Assembly (NCBI GenBank): GCA_905213895.1
Contig: CAJMKE010000011.1
Span: forward strand, 36,003 to 100,002
Direction of reading: 5' to 3'
Length of the DNA: 64,000 nucleotides
Source of the DNA: an uncultured Alistipes sp.
GTDB taxonomy: Bacteria; Bacteroidota; Bacteroidia; Bacteroidales; Rikenellaceae
Part shown: one piece after another, positions 47,088 through 55,383 of the stretch
Numbering within the stretch: the first letter of the stretch is position 1
How the letters are laid out: the number at the start of each line of letters is the position of its first letter
Translations under genes and position numbers: made by a program
The notes under the pieces: generated by a model
What the model saw: only the letters and a program-made list of their open reading frames with translations
What the model was told of the DNA's origin: nothing
Database searches by the model: none

Positions 47088-48005
47088 CTAAAACTGACGG
47101 TTAGCCAGTTTCAAATCCATTAGGGATACGTGTTCGTTGCGGAATCTGGCGTTCGGATTCTTCTCTCCGTTGGCAAGCAACGGGTCGCTGCCGTTCTCGG
47201 CGAACCGTATCGCTTTCTGCGGGCAGTTCTGTATACAAGCGAAACAGAATTCGCAATCGCCGTGAACGCTTACGCCTCCGGCAGTCAGTTTGTAGTTGCC
47301 GCGCGGACACACCTCCGTGCAGATTCCGCAGCCTATGCAGGCATCGGCAACCACGAAACTCGCTTCGCTCCTTTTTATAAAACCGACCTCTGGGTCGATG
47401 CCGCTGCGCTGCAAGAACATTGCATGCTGCTCGCGCTCCGCCTCCGTTACCGGTTCATGCTGACATTTACGCGAGGCAATATCTCCGTTTATGCGTTGCA
47501 GATTCTCGGGAATATGTTTGTCGATTTTAATCTGCTCGTTCATATCGAAATTGGGCAGCCAGTTATCCACCATTATCAACGTAGCGATATAGTCGAACGG
47601 ATTGCCCGCGCGCCGCGAAATGTCGTCCCATATCTCCACGGCATTGCATTTCCTGTTGCCGTAGGTCAGCACCGCGAACTTGTAGTCCGCTTTCAGTTTA
47701 GCCTTTTCGATGAACTGCCGCACCATGCGTGGCGGCATGTGTCCGTAAATCGGATATACGATTCCTATCTCGTCCGCCTCGAAGTCGAACCGCTCCTCTT
47801 TCATCATTTGAGGGATGCTCAGCAGTTCCGTATTTTTGTCCGACAACTGCCGTGCCGCATAAAGACAGTTTCCCGTTCCGGTGAAATAAAATACGATTCG
47901 TTTTTTAGCCCGTTCGCACGATGCAAACGACAGCAGTCCCGAAGATGCCACCGCCGCTCCCGCGACAATCGCTCCCATCCGTTTCAAAGCCTCTCTTCTG
48001 TTCAT
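47088..48005 (-). CDS. EFR1-like flavodoxin/ferredoxin protein with Tat-type signal
   Basis: A 305 aa protein. Residues 1-30 (MNRREALKRMG, then a hydrophobic stretch ending LLSFASC) look like a Tat signal with a lipobox-like Cys. A flavodoxin-like region follows (FYFTGTGNCLYAA; IVYPIYGHMPP), then two 4Fe-4S clusters: CIGCGICTEVCP and CEFCFACIQNCP. The domain order matches EFR1-family proteins, which are usually cytoplasmic. The N-terminal signal suggests export of the folded cofactor-bound protein. Electron partner unknown. Confidence 0.85.
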   Translation of the reverse strand: MNRREALKRMGAIVAGAAVASSGLLSFASCERAKKRIVFYFTGTGNCLYAARQLSDKNTELLSIPQMMKEERFDFEADEIGIVYPIYGHMPPRMVRQFIEKAKLKADYKFAVLTYGNRKCNAVEIWDDISRRAGNPFDYIATLIMVDNWLPNFDMNEQIKIDKHIPENLQRINGDIASRKCQHEPVTEAEREQHAMFLQRSGIDPEVGFIKRSEASFVVADACIGCGICTEVCPRGNYKLTAGGVSVHGDCEFCFACIQNCPQKAIRFAENGSDPLLANGEKNPNARFRNEHVSLMDLKLANRQF

Positions 48006-48023
48006 AGTCCGTATCGTTTACTG

Positions 48024-48031
48024 CAAAAATA
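48024..48031 (-). promoter_or_regulatory. -7 box of EFR1-like gene
   Basis: The minus strand reads TATTTTTG, matching TAnnTTTG, 18 nt before the ATG at 48005. Confidence 0.5.
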
Positions 48032-48175
48032 TACATTCGTCTAAAAATAGTCAACATCCGACGGCGCAAATCCGTAATTATGGTAACGGAAACGGTAATA
48101 TGTACAATTAGGCGCGCCCGATTTATGGAATATTTATTGCATCCCGACTGTCAGTACAATCAAAAATATACCGAA

Positions 48176-48661
48176 ATGATACCGCAATCCGAAAGGTCCA
48201 ATAATTTGCACCATTTCTCGCCTCGGCATAGCCTGAATAAGTTCGGCTCCGCTCTAGGCTTATCGAAAAGGTTCGACTATGCGCTGCTGTTCCTGCGCAT
48301 GTTCATAGGGGCGATACTGACGCTGCATGTAATCGGCAAACTGCAAGCCTACAATGCCCTCATCGGCGACTATCCGCCGCTGCTGTTCGGCGATTCCGTC
48401 GCGTCGTTCGTAGTACTGACCGCGCTCGAAGCACTGTTCGCCGCGATGATAATGTGCGGAATATGGACCAACTTCGCCGCATTCATCATGGCGATGGGGA
48501 TGTTCGTCGATGCGTTCATCGTCTACCCTACGCTCGGCTGGTTGGGTGTCGAGCGGCAGATTCTGTATGTCGGAATATACACGGTTCTCGTCATCGCGGG
48601 CGGAGGGCGGTATGCTCTCGATTCTCGATTTTATCGCAAAAAAAGTTCTAATCCGCTCTAA
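48176..48661 (+). CDS. DoxX-like membrane protein
   Basis: A 161 aa protein with four transmembrane segments (about 40-58, 78-100, 106-122, 131-147) typical of the DoxX family, whose members include quinone-linked and thiosulfate-related subunits. In-frame ATGs at 48080 and 48125 would give 193 or 178 aa with a polar N-terminus; no -7 box separates them, so the start is uncertain. Confidence 0.75.
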   Translation: MIPQSERSNNLHHFSPRHSLNKFGSALGLSKRFDYALLFLRMFIGAILTLHVIGKLQAYNALIGDYPPLLFGDSVASFVVLTALEALFAAMIMCGIWTNFAAFIMAMGMFVDAFIVYPTLGWLGVERQILYVGIYTVLVIAGGGRYALDSRFYRKKSSNPL

Positions 48662-48662
48662 A

Positions 48663-48696
48663 TTTGCAGCCACTTGTAAAAATATGGCTATATTTG
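48663..48696 (+). promoter_or_regulatory. Promoter of envelope operon
   Basis: TTTG (48663-48666) and TATATTTG (48689-48696) are 22 nt apart; the ATG at 48720 follows 23 nt later. Confidence 0.55.
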
Positions 48697-48719
48697 CATC
48701 GGAAATAAATACAAAAGTT

Positions 48720-49241
48720 ATGAAAATCAAAGGATTGTTAGTTGCAACGGCACTTCTGGTCTCGACTGCGGCACATGCGCAGGAACTGAAACTCCCGCAT
48801 AAGGTAAACAATGTAAAGATTTTAGACCTCGAAAACAACGAAACGACTCTCCCGATGTGGGGAGAGAAGAATCTCATGATATTCTATATCGACCCCGACA
48901 AGCACAAGCAGAATCAGGCGTTCACCGAAGAGATGGAAGCCAACCACCGTGCGGAGGGCGACGGAATATACGGGTTCGGAATCATGAACCTCAAAGATTC
49001 GGGATTCCCGAACGGAATCGTGAAGTCGATGGCGAGAAAACGCACCGCGAAGAACGGAGCGACGGTACTCGCCGACCAGAACCGGACACTCAGCACCGAA
49101 TGGGGATTGGGCGACTGCAATAATCTTTTCGTGCTGATGATAGTAACGAAAGAGGGCGAACTCGTATACATGAAGAAAGGCGAATTAAGCGAAGCCGACA
49201 AGGAGGAATTCTATCGCGTCGTCGATAAATACCGTCACTGA
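48720..49241 (+). CDS. Secreted thioredoxin-fold protein, YtfJ-like
   Basis: A 173 aa protein with a signal peptide (MKIKGLLVATALLVSTAAHA). The mature part has a thioredoxin-like strand-helix order (KNLMIFYIDPDKHKQN at the usual active-site position) but no CxxC, and resembles the YtfJ/HI0045 family. One Cys only (GDCNN). The ATG at 48720 is supported by the promoter and the signal peptide, although the frame is open much further upstream. Its TGA overlaps the next ATG by one base. Confidence 0.75.
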   Translation: MKIKGLLVATALLVSTAAHAQELKLPHKVNNVKILDLENNETTLPMWGEKNLMIFYIDPDKHKQNQAFTEEMEANHRAEGDGIYGFGIMNLKDSGFPNGIVKSMARKRTAKNGATVLADQNRTLSTEWGLGDCNNLFVLMIVTKEGELVYMKKGELSEADKEEFYRVVDKYRH

Positions 49242-50512
49242 TGCTTCGTTTAGCCACAATGGTTCTTGCATTATCGTTCATCGTAGCGATAATGCAGGAT
49301 GTTTCGGCGCAAACTGACAGTCTGCTCGTCAGCGGACAGGATACTATCCGATACAAATACACGCCGATTACACTGCCAGCCCAAAATACGATTGTCGCCG
49401 CACCGAGCGACTCGGTCGCCACGAAAAATGCGACGAAGAAACCCAATTTCTTCAAGCGCATCGTAAATTATTTCGCCGAGAGTTCCAAAGACAAGAGTTT
49501 CGACAAGAAAATCGATTTCACGTTCGTCGGCGGTCCCTCTTATTCCAACAGCACGAGTTTGAGCATCGGTCTTCTCGCAGCCGGACTGTACCGTATCGAC
49601 AAGGTAAACCGTAATCTTCCCGCATCGGCGGTATCGATTTACGCGACGGCATCCATCATCGGATTCTACAAGGTCGGCATCGAGGGCAGCAACATCTTCA
49701 AGGACGACCGCGACCGACTGATGTACGACATCGCCTTTTCGTCGCAGCCGACCGACTTCTGGGGATTGGGCTATCATGCGGCAGTAAACAATCCGCGGAC
49801 GAGTTATATCGCCAATAAATATCAGGTCGAAATCAAGTATCTGCACCGTCTGTTCAAGAACACGTATGCGGGCGTGAAAACCAATTTCGACTATATCTAT
49901 TGCGGCAGGAAGATGAAAACGCCCGCCTATCTCGAAGGGCAGAAAAACCACTACTCCGCCACCGGTCTGTCCATTATGCTCGAATACGATTCGCGCGATT
50001 TCATCCCGAATCCGAGCCGCGGGCTATATGTTTCGTTTCAGGAGATGATACGTCCGAAGGCAATGGGAAGCATCGGCTCGACCACATGGACCACGAAAGT
50101 TACCGTCGATTACTACCACAAACTGTGGAAAGGAGCCATTCTCGCGCTCGACCTCTACGGCGAATTCAACAGCCAGACCACACCGTGGGTATTCTATGCG
50201 CAAATGGGCGGTTCGCACCGCATGAGGGGCTATTACGAAGGTCGCTTCTCCGATTTGAGCGTCGTAATGATTCAGGCGGAGTTGCGCCAAAGAATCTGGC
50301 GGCGTATCGGCATGACGGCTTGGGGCGGCGCAGGCAACGTATTCTCGTCGTTCAACAGGTTCGATTGGGGACATACCATGCCCAATTACGGCATCGGCTT
50401 GCGGTGGGAGTTCAAGAACCGTGTGAACATCCGTGCCGACTACGGTATGGGCGGAAAGGTACACGGGAAACTAATCAGCGGATTTTTATTCTCCATAAAT
50501 GAAGCGTTCTGA
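49241..50512 (+). CDS. Omp85/BamA-like surface-antigen barrel without POTRA domains
   Basis: A 423 aa protein: signal peptide (about 1-23), about 60 polar residues, then a 16-strand-type barrel from about residue 85. The RMRGYYEGRF segment near residue 327 corresponds to the conserved RGF/RGY loop-6 motif of the bacterial surface antigen (D15) family. There is no room for POTRA domains, so it is unlikely to be the main BamA. Co-transcribed with the YtfJ-like gene and, 1 bp later, the phosphoethanolamine transferase. Confidence 0.82.
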   Translation: MLRLATMVLALSFIVAIMQDVSAQTDSLLVSGQDTIRYKYTPITLPAQNTIVAAPSDSVATKNATKKPNFFKRIVNYFAESSKDKSFDKKIDFTFVGGPSYSNSTSLSIGLLAAGLYRIDKVNRNLPASAVSIYATASIIGFYKVGIEGSNIFKDDRDRLMYDIAFSSQPTDFWGLGYHAAVNNPRTSYIANKYQVEIKYLHRLFKNTYAGVKTNFDYIYCGRKMKTPAYLEGQKNHYSATGLSIMLEYDSRDFIPNPSRGLYVSFQEMIRPKAMGSIGSTTWTTKVTVDYYHKLWKGAILALDLYGEFNSQTTPWVFYAQMGGSHRMRGYYEGRFSDLSVVMIQAELRQRIWRRIGMTAWGGAGNVFSSFNRFDWGHTMPNYGIGLRWEFKNRVNIRADYGMGGKVHGKLISGFLFSINEAF

Positions 50513-50513
50513 C

Positions 50514-52196
50514 ATGAAATACAGACTGACTCCGTCGCGCAAGGCTCTGGGACTGTTGATTTACTTCATAATAACAGCCATGATTCCGAATTTCGTGCTT
50601 GCCAAAACCGAGATGTACGGAGGATGGTCGGTTGCAGCCGGAATATTGCTGCCGCTCGGATTCTACATGATAACCGGCTCCATGATTCGCAGAACCGGAG
50701 TGCCGGTGCTGCTGATGATATGGGTAATGATACTCTGTTCGTTCCAGATAGTGTTGCTCTACATGTTCGGCAATTCGATTATCGCTACCGACATGTTCAT
50801 CAACCTGCTCACAACCAACCCCGGTGAAGCGACGGAGTTGCTGTCGAACATCGCGCCGGCGGTTTCCACCGTCGTGGCGATATACGGTCCGATACTGATA
50901 TATGCGATATTCGCCGCACACCGACGCTACCGCATAACCCGAAAAATGCGCCGCATTTTCATCTATGCCGGCATTTCGGTAAGCGGTCTCGGCATTATCG
51001 CGCTGATTCCGGCTCACTCCGCAGGCGGAGGAAGCGTATTCCTCAAAGAGGTTTTTCCGGCAAACGTACTTTACAACCTGAAACTGTGTCTTTCCGAACA
51101 GCAGCGCATAAAGAACTACGCCGAAACGTCGAAAGATTTCAACTACAATGCCGTGCGCACCGACAATCCTAAACGTCGCGAGATATATGTCTACATGATA
51201 GGAGAAGCGTCGCGCGCCGCCGACTGGGAGATATACGGCTACGACCGTCCGACCAATCCGCGGCTCAAAAAGCGCGACGATATAGTCGTATTCCACAACG
51301 TCATGACGCAAAGCAACACGACCCACAAGAGCGTGCCGCTGTTTCTGTCGAGCGTCGGTGCTACGAACCGAGCCGAACTGTACAGCCGCAAGGGACTTGC
51401 CGAACTTTTCGCCGAAACAGGGTTCAAGACCTATTTCATATCCAACCAGTCGCCGCAGGGCGCAATGGTCGATTTGCTGGCGAACGAAGCGGACGAGCGG
51501 ATATATATCGGCGCGCCGCGCTACGACATGCAACTGTTGAGCATGATGCGGCGAATCATCGAAAGCGACACCGATGCCGACATGCTGTTCATCCTGCATT
51601 GCTACGGCTCGCATTTCAGTTATCACCAACGCTATCCGAGAGAGTTCGCCAGGTTCGTTCCGGACGATGACGTCTCCATATCCAAAAAGAACAGACAACT
51701 GCTCATCAACGCCTACGACAACTCGATACTCTACACCGACACGGTAATCGACGAAATAATCGACTATCTCGATTCGCTCGACGCATGCGCATCGCTGCTC
51801 TACTGTTCGGACCACGGCGAGGACATTCTCGACGACAAACGCGAACGGTTCCTGCATGCTTCGCCAACGGTTACATATTATCAATTGCATATTCCGAGTC
51901 TCGCATGGTTCTCGGACTACTACGCCGAGCGCTATCCGCAAAGAGTCAGCGCCGCCGGCAGCAACGAATGGGCTGCCGCAACGACGCATTCGATGTTCCA
52001 CACGATAGCCGACATGGCGTCGATAAAGAGCAGGTATGTGGACGACAGCGTTTCGCTGGTAAGCGACAATTTCGACAAAACCGCTCCGCGATACTACCTG
52101 AACGACCACAACGAGGCCGTCGCATTCGACATCCAGATAGGATTGAACGACGACGACCGCCAACGCTTCGCCGAACACGACATAAAGATGCGGTAA
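50514..52196 (+). CDS. EptA-like phosphoethanolamine transferase
   Basis: A 560 aa inner-membrane protein with about five N-terminal transmembrane segments (to about 165) and a periplasmic sulfatase-fold domain. The nucleophile Thr is in SNTTHKSVP (about 268), and SDHGED carries metal ligands. Transfers phosphoethanolamine from lipid to lipid A or a related glycan. The ATG at 50499 is possible but would overlap the previous gene by 14 bp, so 50514 is used. Confidence 0.9.
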   Translation: MKYRLTPSRKALGLLIYFIITAMIPNFVLAKTEMYGGWSVAAGILLPLGFYMITGSMIRRTGVPVLLMIWVMILCSFQIVLLYMFGNSIIATDMFINLLTTNPGEATELLSNIAPAVSTVVAIYGPILIYAIFAAHRRYRITRKMRRIFIYAGISVSGLGIIALIPAHSAGGGSVFLKEVFPANVLYNLKLCLSEQQRIKNYAETSKDFNYNAVRTDNPKRREIYVYMIGEASRAADWEIYGYDRPTNPRLKKRDDIVVFHNVMTQSNTTHKSVPLFLSSVGATNRAELYSRKGLAELFAETGFKTYFISNQSPQGAMVDLLANEADERIYIGAPRYDMQLLSMMRRIIESDTDADMLFILHCYGSHFSYHQRYPREFARFVPDDDVSISKKNRQLLINAYDNSILYTDTVIDEIIDYLDSLDACASLLYCSDHGEDILDDKRERFLHASPTVTYYQLHIPSLAWFSDYYAERYPQRVSAAGSNEWAAATTHSMFHTIADMASIKSRYVDDSVSLVSDNFDKTAPRYYLNDHNEAVAFDIQIGLNDDDRQRFAEHDIKMR

Positions 52197-52226
52197 CGGC
52201 AATACCCTATCCGATTTATAATATTT

Positions 52227-52263
52227 CGCGATGACGAACATTCGAACGTCATCGCGATTTTTC
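52227..52263 (+). terminator. Terminator of envelope operon
   Basis: Perfect 10 bp stem CGCGATGACG / CGTCATCGCG followed by ATTTTTC. Confidence 0.85.
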
Positions 52264-52282
52264 TGTTTGGTACAATACGTAA

Positions 52283-52413
52283 CGTCATTCCGAGAAGCGA
52301 AGCGACGTGGGAATCTACCGCTGTTTCGTCATTCTGAGCGGAACGCAGTAAAGCGAAGAATCTGAATGTCCGTAAACGAGCGAAACAGATCCTTCGCGTT
52401 GCTCAGGATGACG
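52283..52413. repeat. Palindromic dispersed-type repeat (GTCATTCTGAGC family)
   Basis: A first GTCATTCCGAG... unit (52284 on) is followed by an inverted pair: GTCATTCTGAGCGGAACG ... GAAGAATCTG (52327-52363) and CAGATCCTTCGCG ... CTCAGGATGAC (52386-52412), which are nearly reverse complements. The arms can fold into a long hairpin. This type of GTCATTCTGAGC/AGAATCTT palindrome is a common intergenic repeat in many bacterial genomes; no other copy lies in this window. Confidence 0.7.
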
Positions 52414-52507
52414 TTTTCAGGATAAATCGTATATGGTTATTTTCATAAATTAGTCGTTTTTTGCGCGATACTCCATGCAAGTGTTGTTCGGAATGCGAAA
52501 AAATTTC

Positions 52508-52515
52508 TAACTTTG
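52508..52515 (+). promoter_or_regulatory. -7 box at the head of the structured leader
   Basis: TAACTTTG fits TAnnTTTG. It lies 307 nt before the UDG-like gene, so the predicted transcript has a leader of about 300 nt. Confidence 0.5.
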
Positions 52516-52822
52516 TCGTTGCCAAGGGCGCAAGCCCGAAGCGGACATATTTTGATGAAAGTGTTTTCGCTTTTGTCCTCAAATGGAAATGTGGAAGTTT
52601 TCAAGTGTAAGAGGACAACGAACAGCACTCATTTCTTGTTTAGATTACGGACGAGCATATATTCTGTGTGCCGATACCATGTCTATTCAAGTGTGGGGTA
52701 TTGCGTCGTTTATTCTTACACAGGTCTTTCCACAACCTCCATTTGGATAAACGAAATTCAACTCCACACTTTCCTTTTATAACCCACTATCGTGGAGCGG
52801 ATAGTAACAAAAACTTAAATCT
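52516..52822 (+). promoter_or_regulatory. Candidate structured 5' leader RNA
   Basis: About 300 nt between a -7 box and the UDG-like ATG. Helices visible by eye: GGGC/GCCC capped by a GCAA tetraloop (52526-52537); three nested helices GTGTGG/CCACAC (52691-52696 with 52764-52769), TCGTTTAT/ATAAACGA (52706-52713 with 52747-52754) and AGGT/ACCT (52722-52725 with 52735-52738); and CCAC/GTGG (52784-52795). An ORF at 52555-52782 overlaps it but has no signs of a real protein. Function unknown: leader, attenuator, independent RNA or mobile-element remnant are all possible. Confidence 0.55.
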
Positions 52823-53419
52823 ATGAAGCATGTATTTTTCATGCCGTGGGTTGGAAAGGAGTATGCCACCGGCGGTATCTTCGGGAAACGGATTCTCGTT
52901 CTCGGAGAGAGTCATTACGGCGATGGCGAGCCGTCGCCCGACACGACCGTGCGAGTATTCGAGGAGTATTTAGGATGTCCCGAAACCGTACCGTCATATC
53001 TGCAATCATTCCATAAGTTCGAGCGGTCGTTGGTTGGCAGCAATACCGATTGCACCGACCGTAAGCGAATATGGGATTCGGTAGTATTTTACAATTATCT
53101 GCAAACTCCCATGTCCGGACCACGACAGGGAGGCAAGAAGTCGGACTACGCGAATTCATCCGAGGCATTCTTCGAGGTGTTGGAAGAGTATCGCCCCGAG
53201 TATATAATCGTGTGGGGCTACCGGCTTTGGGACAATATGCCGACAGAACGCTGGAAATGGGGCGAAGAAATTGTCGTTGACGGTCTGCCTGCCGTCAAAT
53301 TCGGATACTATACGTTATCCGACGGCACACGCATTAAAGCAATTCCGATAAAACACCCTTCCGCTGGGTATTCGTGGACAAAATGGCATGAATTCATCAA
53401 ACAATTCCTAATAAAATAA
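52823..53419 (+). CDS. Uracil-DNA-glycosylase-superfamily-like protein
   Basis: A 198 aa cytoplasmic protein. A LVLGESHYGDGEPSP segment near residue 25 and IPIKHPSAGYSW near residue 178 resemble motif 1 and the HPS motif 2 of the UDG superfamily, with the YIIVWGYRLWDN strand between. The assignment is by motif shape only. It sits at the end of the structured leader and upstream of an AT-rich broken gene, and is probably accessory. DNA repair or a defence role is a guess. Confidence 0.6.
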   Translation: MKHVFFMPWVGKEYATGGIFGKRILVLGESHYGDGEPSPDTTVRVFEEYLGCPETVPSYLQSFHKFERSLVGSNTDCTDRKRIWDSVVFYNYLQTPMSGPRQGGKKSDYANSSEAFFEVLEEYRPEYIIVWGYRLWDNMPTERWKWGEEIVVDGLPAVKFGYYTLSDGTRIKAIPIKHPSAGYSWTKWHEFIKQFLIK

Positions 53420-53426
53420 TACAACC

Positions 53427-54747
53427 ATGAAACGATTTTACATATCTATTTTGTTGCTATTCTATATGGCAACAAGTTACGGTCAGATAAAGGTCGTAGA
53501 TGATTCTTACAAAACGGAAACTGCAACCATATCAGAGTTGAACAAAACTTTATATATGGAAATGTTTGAAAAACTGTTTCCCAGATATAAACCATGCACT
53601 TATAATATAAGCGATGTAGATATAAATGCTGTCGGTGAAAAATTTTATGTTTACGAAGAGTCAAAAAAACAATTTGTACGTATCAACCCTGCTGATTCGA
53701 CAGTATGTATAACGTCTATGCCTGTAGGCTATTATGAAATTACAAACGTAATACTAACTTCTGACAGATTGGGAGAATGCAGAGATGAGGTATTAAAATA
53801 CAAAATCAATCAAAATGAACGGACATCAATCATAGATCGCATGTCTTTTTCTGACCCTGCGGTAATATCCAATTGTGTAGGATCTAAACTAGGAAGCAAT
53901 AACATGCTTTCAGAATTAGCGAGAAAAACGGATATTATACTGCCGTTTTATACATGCAAAGACTCAAACGGTAAATTATTTTATATTTCAGCACGAGATA
54001 TTAACGATTATGTAACTAAATTTAAATATATTATGATGTCCTTTTATGAAAATGTAGAAAAAACTAAAAGGGCAAAAGATTGCATTATATAATGGCAAGG
54101 ATTATATAATTGACTATATCAGCAAGGAGCCCATTAAAATATCTCTAAATTATAGAGTGGGTATGCCAATATTGAGAAAACAATTGGATCTTGACTACTA
54201 TCAAGCCGAAATCAACCCAAATGTCAAATTTCTACAATGTAAGGATATCGTACTAAAAGAAGGTCAAATTCTTGCCATAATCGAGTATGAACAAGGAAAT
54301 TTTGCCGTACCAATTAAAGATATAAAGAATTGGGATGTCACTTATTCCACTCCTGAAATAATTGTAAATATGTTTCGTACTATCGACGGGATGAGAATTG
54401 TATCTGAACAAGAACTGAATAATGTCGTTTCCAATTTTAATACAGTACAGAACAAATTAAGAGCATCGCAATTAAAGGCAGCGCAAAAGGCAGAGCAGGC
54501 ATTTGCACAATATAAACAGGAGCGACTTAAGAATCTGACCTCGAAATATGGAACAGAAATGGCATCTGTAATTGCGGAACATAAAGTCAAAATAGGAATG
54601 ACTCAAGAAATGTGCAGAGAAGCATGGGGAACACCTTATGAGACCTATACCACTACCACAGCGGCTGGCAGCACTCAAATTTGGATATATGGCTATAAAA
54701 CACGTCTATATTTTGTCAATAATCGTTTGAATATAATACAAAATTAA
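53427..54747 (+). pseudogene. AT-rich secreted-protein gene split by a frameshift
   Basis: The first part (53427-54092, 221 aa) has a signal peptide (MKRFYISILLLFYMATSYGQ) and stops early. The second part is open from 54058 in the next frame and runs to 54747, with no convincing start codon at the break (GTG 54157 is the first candidate). An A6 run at 54058-54063 is the likely site: removing one A would join NVEK to LKGQKIALYNGKDY in one frame, giving an about 440 aa protein. The C-terminal about 60 residues (IGMTQEMCREAWGTP ... LYFVNNRLNIIQN) look like a BamE/SmpA-type domain. Much lower GC than neighbours, so probably acquired. A sequencing error cannot be excluded. Confidence 0.7.
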
Positions 54748-54796
54748 GGCGTCCGAAATTATTTTCTGTAAAATGAATTGATTCATCAAGCAAAGC

Positions 54797-54820
54797 CCTC
54801 GCAATCTCAGAGATGCGAGG
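54797..54820. terminator. Hairpin after the broken gene
   Basis: 7 bp stem CCTCGCA / TGCGAGG with a 10 nt loop, 50 bp after the stop; no strong T-run. The rest of 54748-54985 is AT-rich with no convincing gene. Confidence 0.5.
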
Positions 54821-54987
54821 ACTTATTATTGGACGTAATTACAAGTATTTTCGCTACAAATTCTATATAGGCAAATAAAAAAATAGATCGCAAATTATTG
54901 TAACCTCTTGATTCTACTTTGCGGAAATGGCAAATTCGACCGGTATAGCCCCGTTGAAAATAAATACAATTTCCAATGATTCTATGC

Positions 54988-55018
54988 AAAAAGGCTGCCT
55001 TATACGGGCAGCCTTTTT
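54988..55018 (-). terminator. Terminator of Hc1-like histone gene
   Basis: Perfect stem AAAAAGGCTGCC / GGCAGCCTTTTT with a 7 nt loop, giving T-runs on both strands. Confidence 0.88.
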
Positions 55019-55036
55019 GATAGTCGGAGACGTGGA

Positions 55037-55213
55037 TTATTTCTTAGCCTCTTCTACCGAAACCTTGCGGAATTCCTTCAAAAGTTTGGAAAGTTCCAAA
55101 GCAGCCTTGCGTGCGCGGGTGCCGGCAGCCTTATTGTTCTTCTCTACCTGAGCAGCAGCGTTAGCCTGGAACAATGCTATCTGAGCATTGATGTTTTCTA
55201 CTAATGTTTTCAT
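55037..55213 (-). CDS. Histone H1-like Hc1-type protein
   Basis: A 58 aa basic protein (MKTLVENINAQIALF ... ARKAALELSKLLKEFRKVSVEEAKK) of the Hc1-like histone family common in Bacteroidetes, with a predicted helix-turn-helix pair. Probably binds DNA non-specifically. The ATG at 55213 is used because the -7 box at 55255-55262 lies inside the longer frame (to 55285). Confidence 0.87.
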   Translation of the reverse strand: MKTLVENINAQIALFQANAAAQVEKNNKAAGTRARKAALELSKLLKEFRKVSVEEAKK

Positions 55214-55254
55214 AACTATTAAATAATTTAATTTATGTATAACGTTTGTTGTAG

Positions 55255-55262
55255 CAAATATA
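55255..55262 (-). promoter_or_regulatory. -7 box of Hc1-like gene
   Basis: The minus strand reads TATATTTG, 41 nt before the ATG at 55213. Confidence 0.55.
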
Positions 55263-55383
55263 AATTTAATTTCCTTATAATCCAAATTTTTCGTCCATAA
55301 TCATCTATTTTTTGCAGATTTAGCCAGTTTTCGGGAGAATATCGGTATATTTTTTGACTGACGCATACCAAAAATCTGATATT

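Noticed and set aside
52443..52628. 61 aa minus-strand frame near the leader
   Set aside because: No family features and it covers the -7 box of the opposite strand.
52555..52782. 75 aa frame inside the structured leader
   Set aside because: Overlaps predicted helices, lacks a ribosome-binding context and looks like chance coding in an RNA element; could be revisited if proteomics shows it.
54056..54066. Programmed -1 frameshift site (A-rich heptamer)
   Set aside because: The needed shift is +1 (or -2), not -1, and the in-frame codons AAA ACT are not a slippery pair. A plain indel is simpler.
54807..54989. 60 aa minus-strand frame in the AT-rich gap
   Set aside because: No signal, motif or promoter; spans two terminator hairpins.
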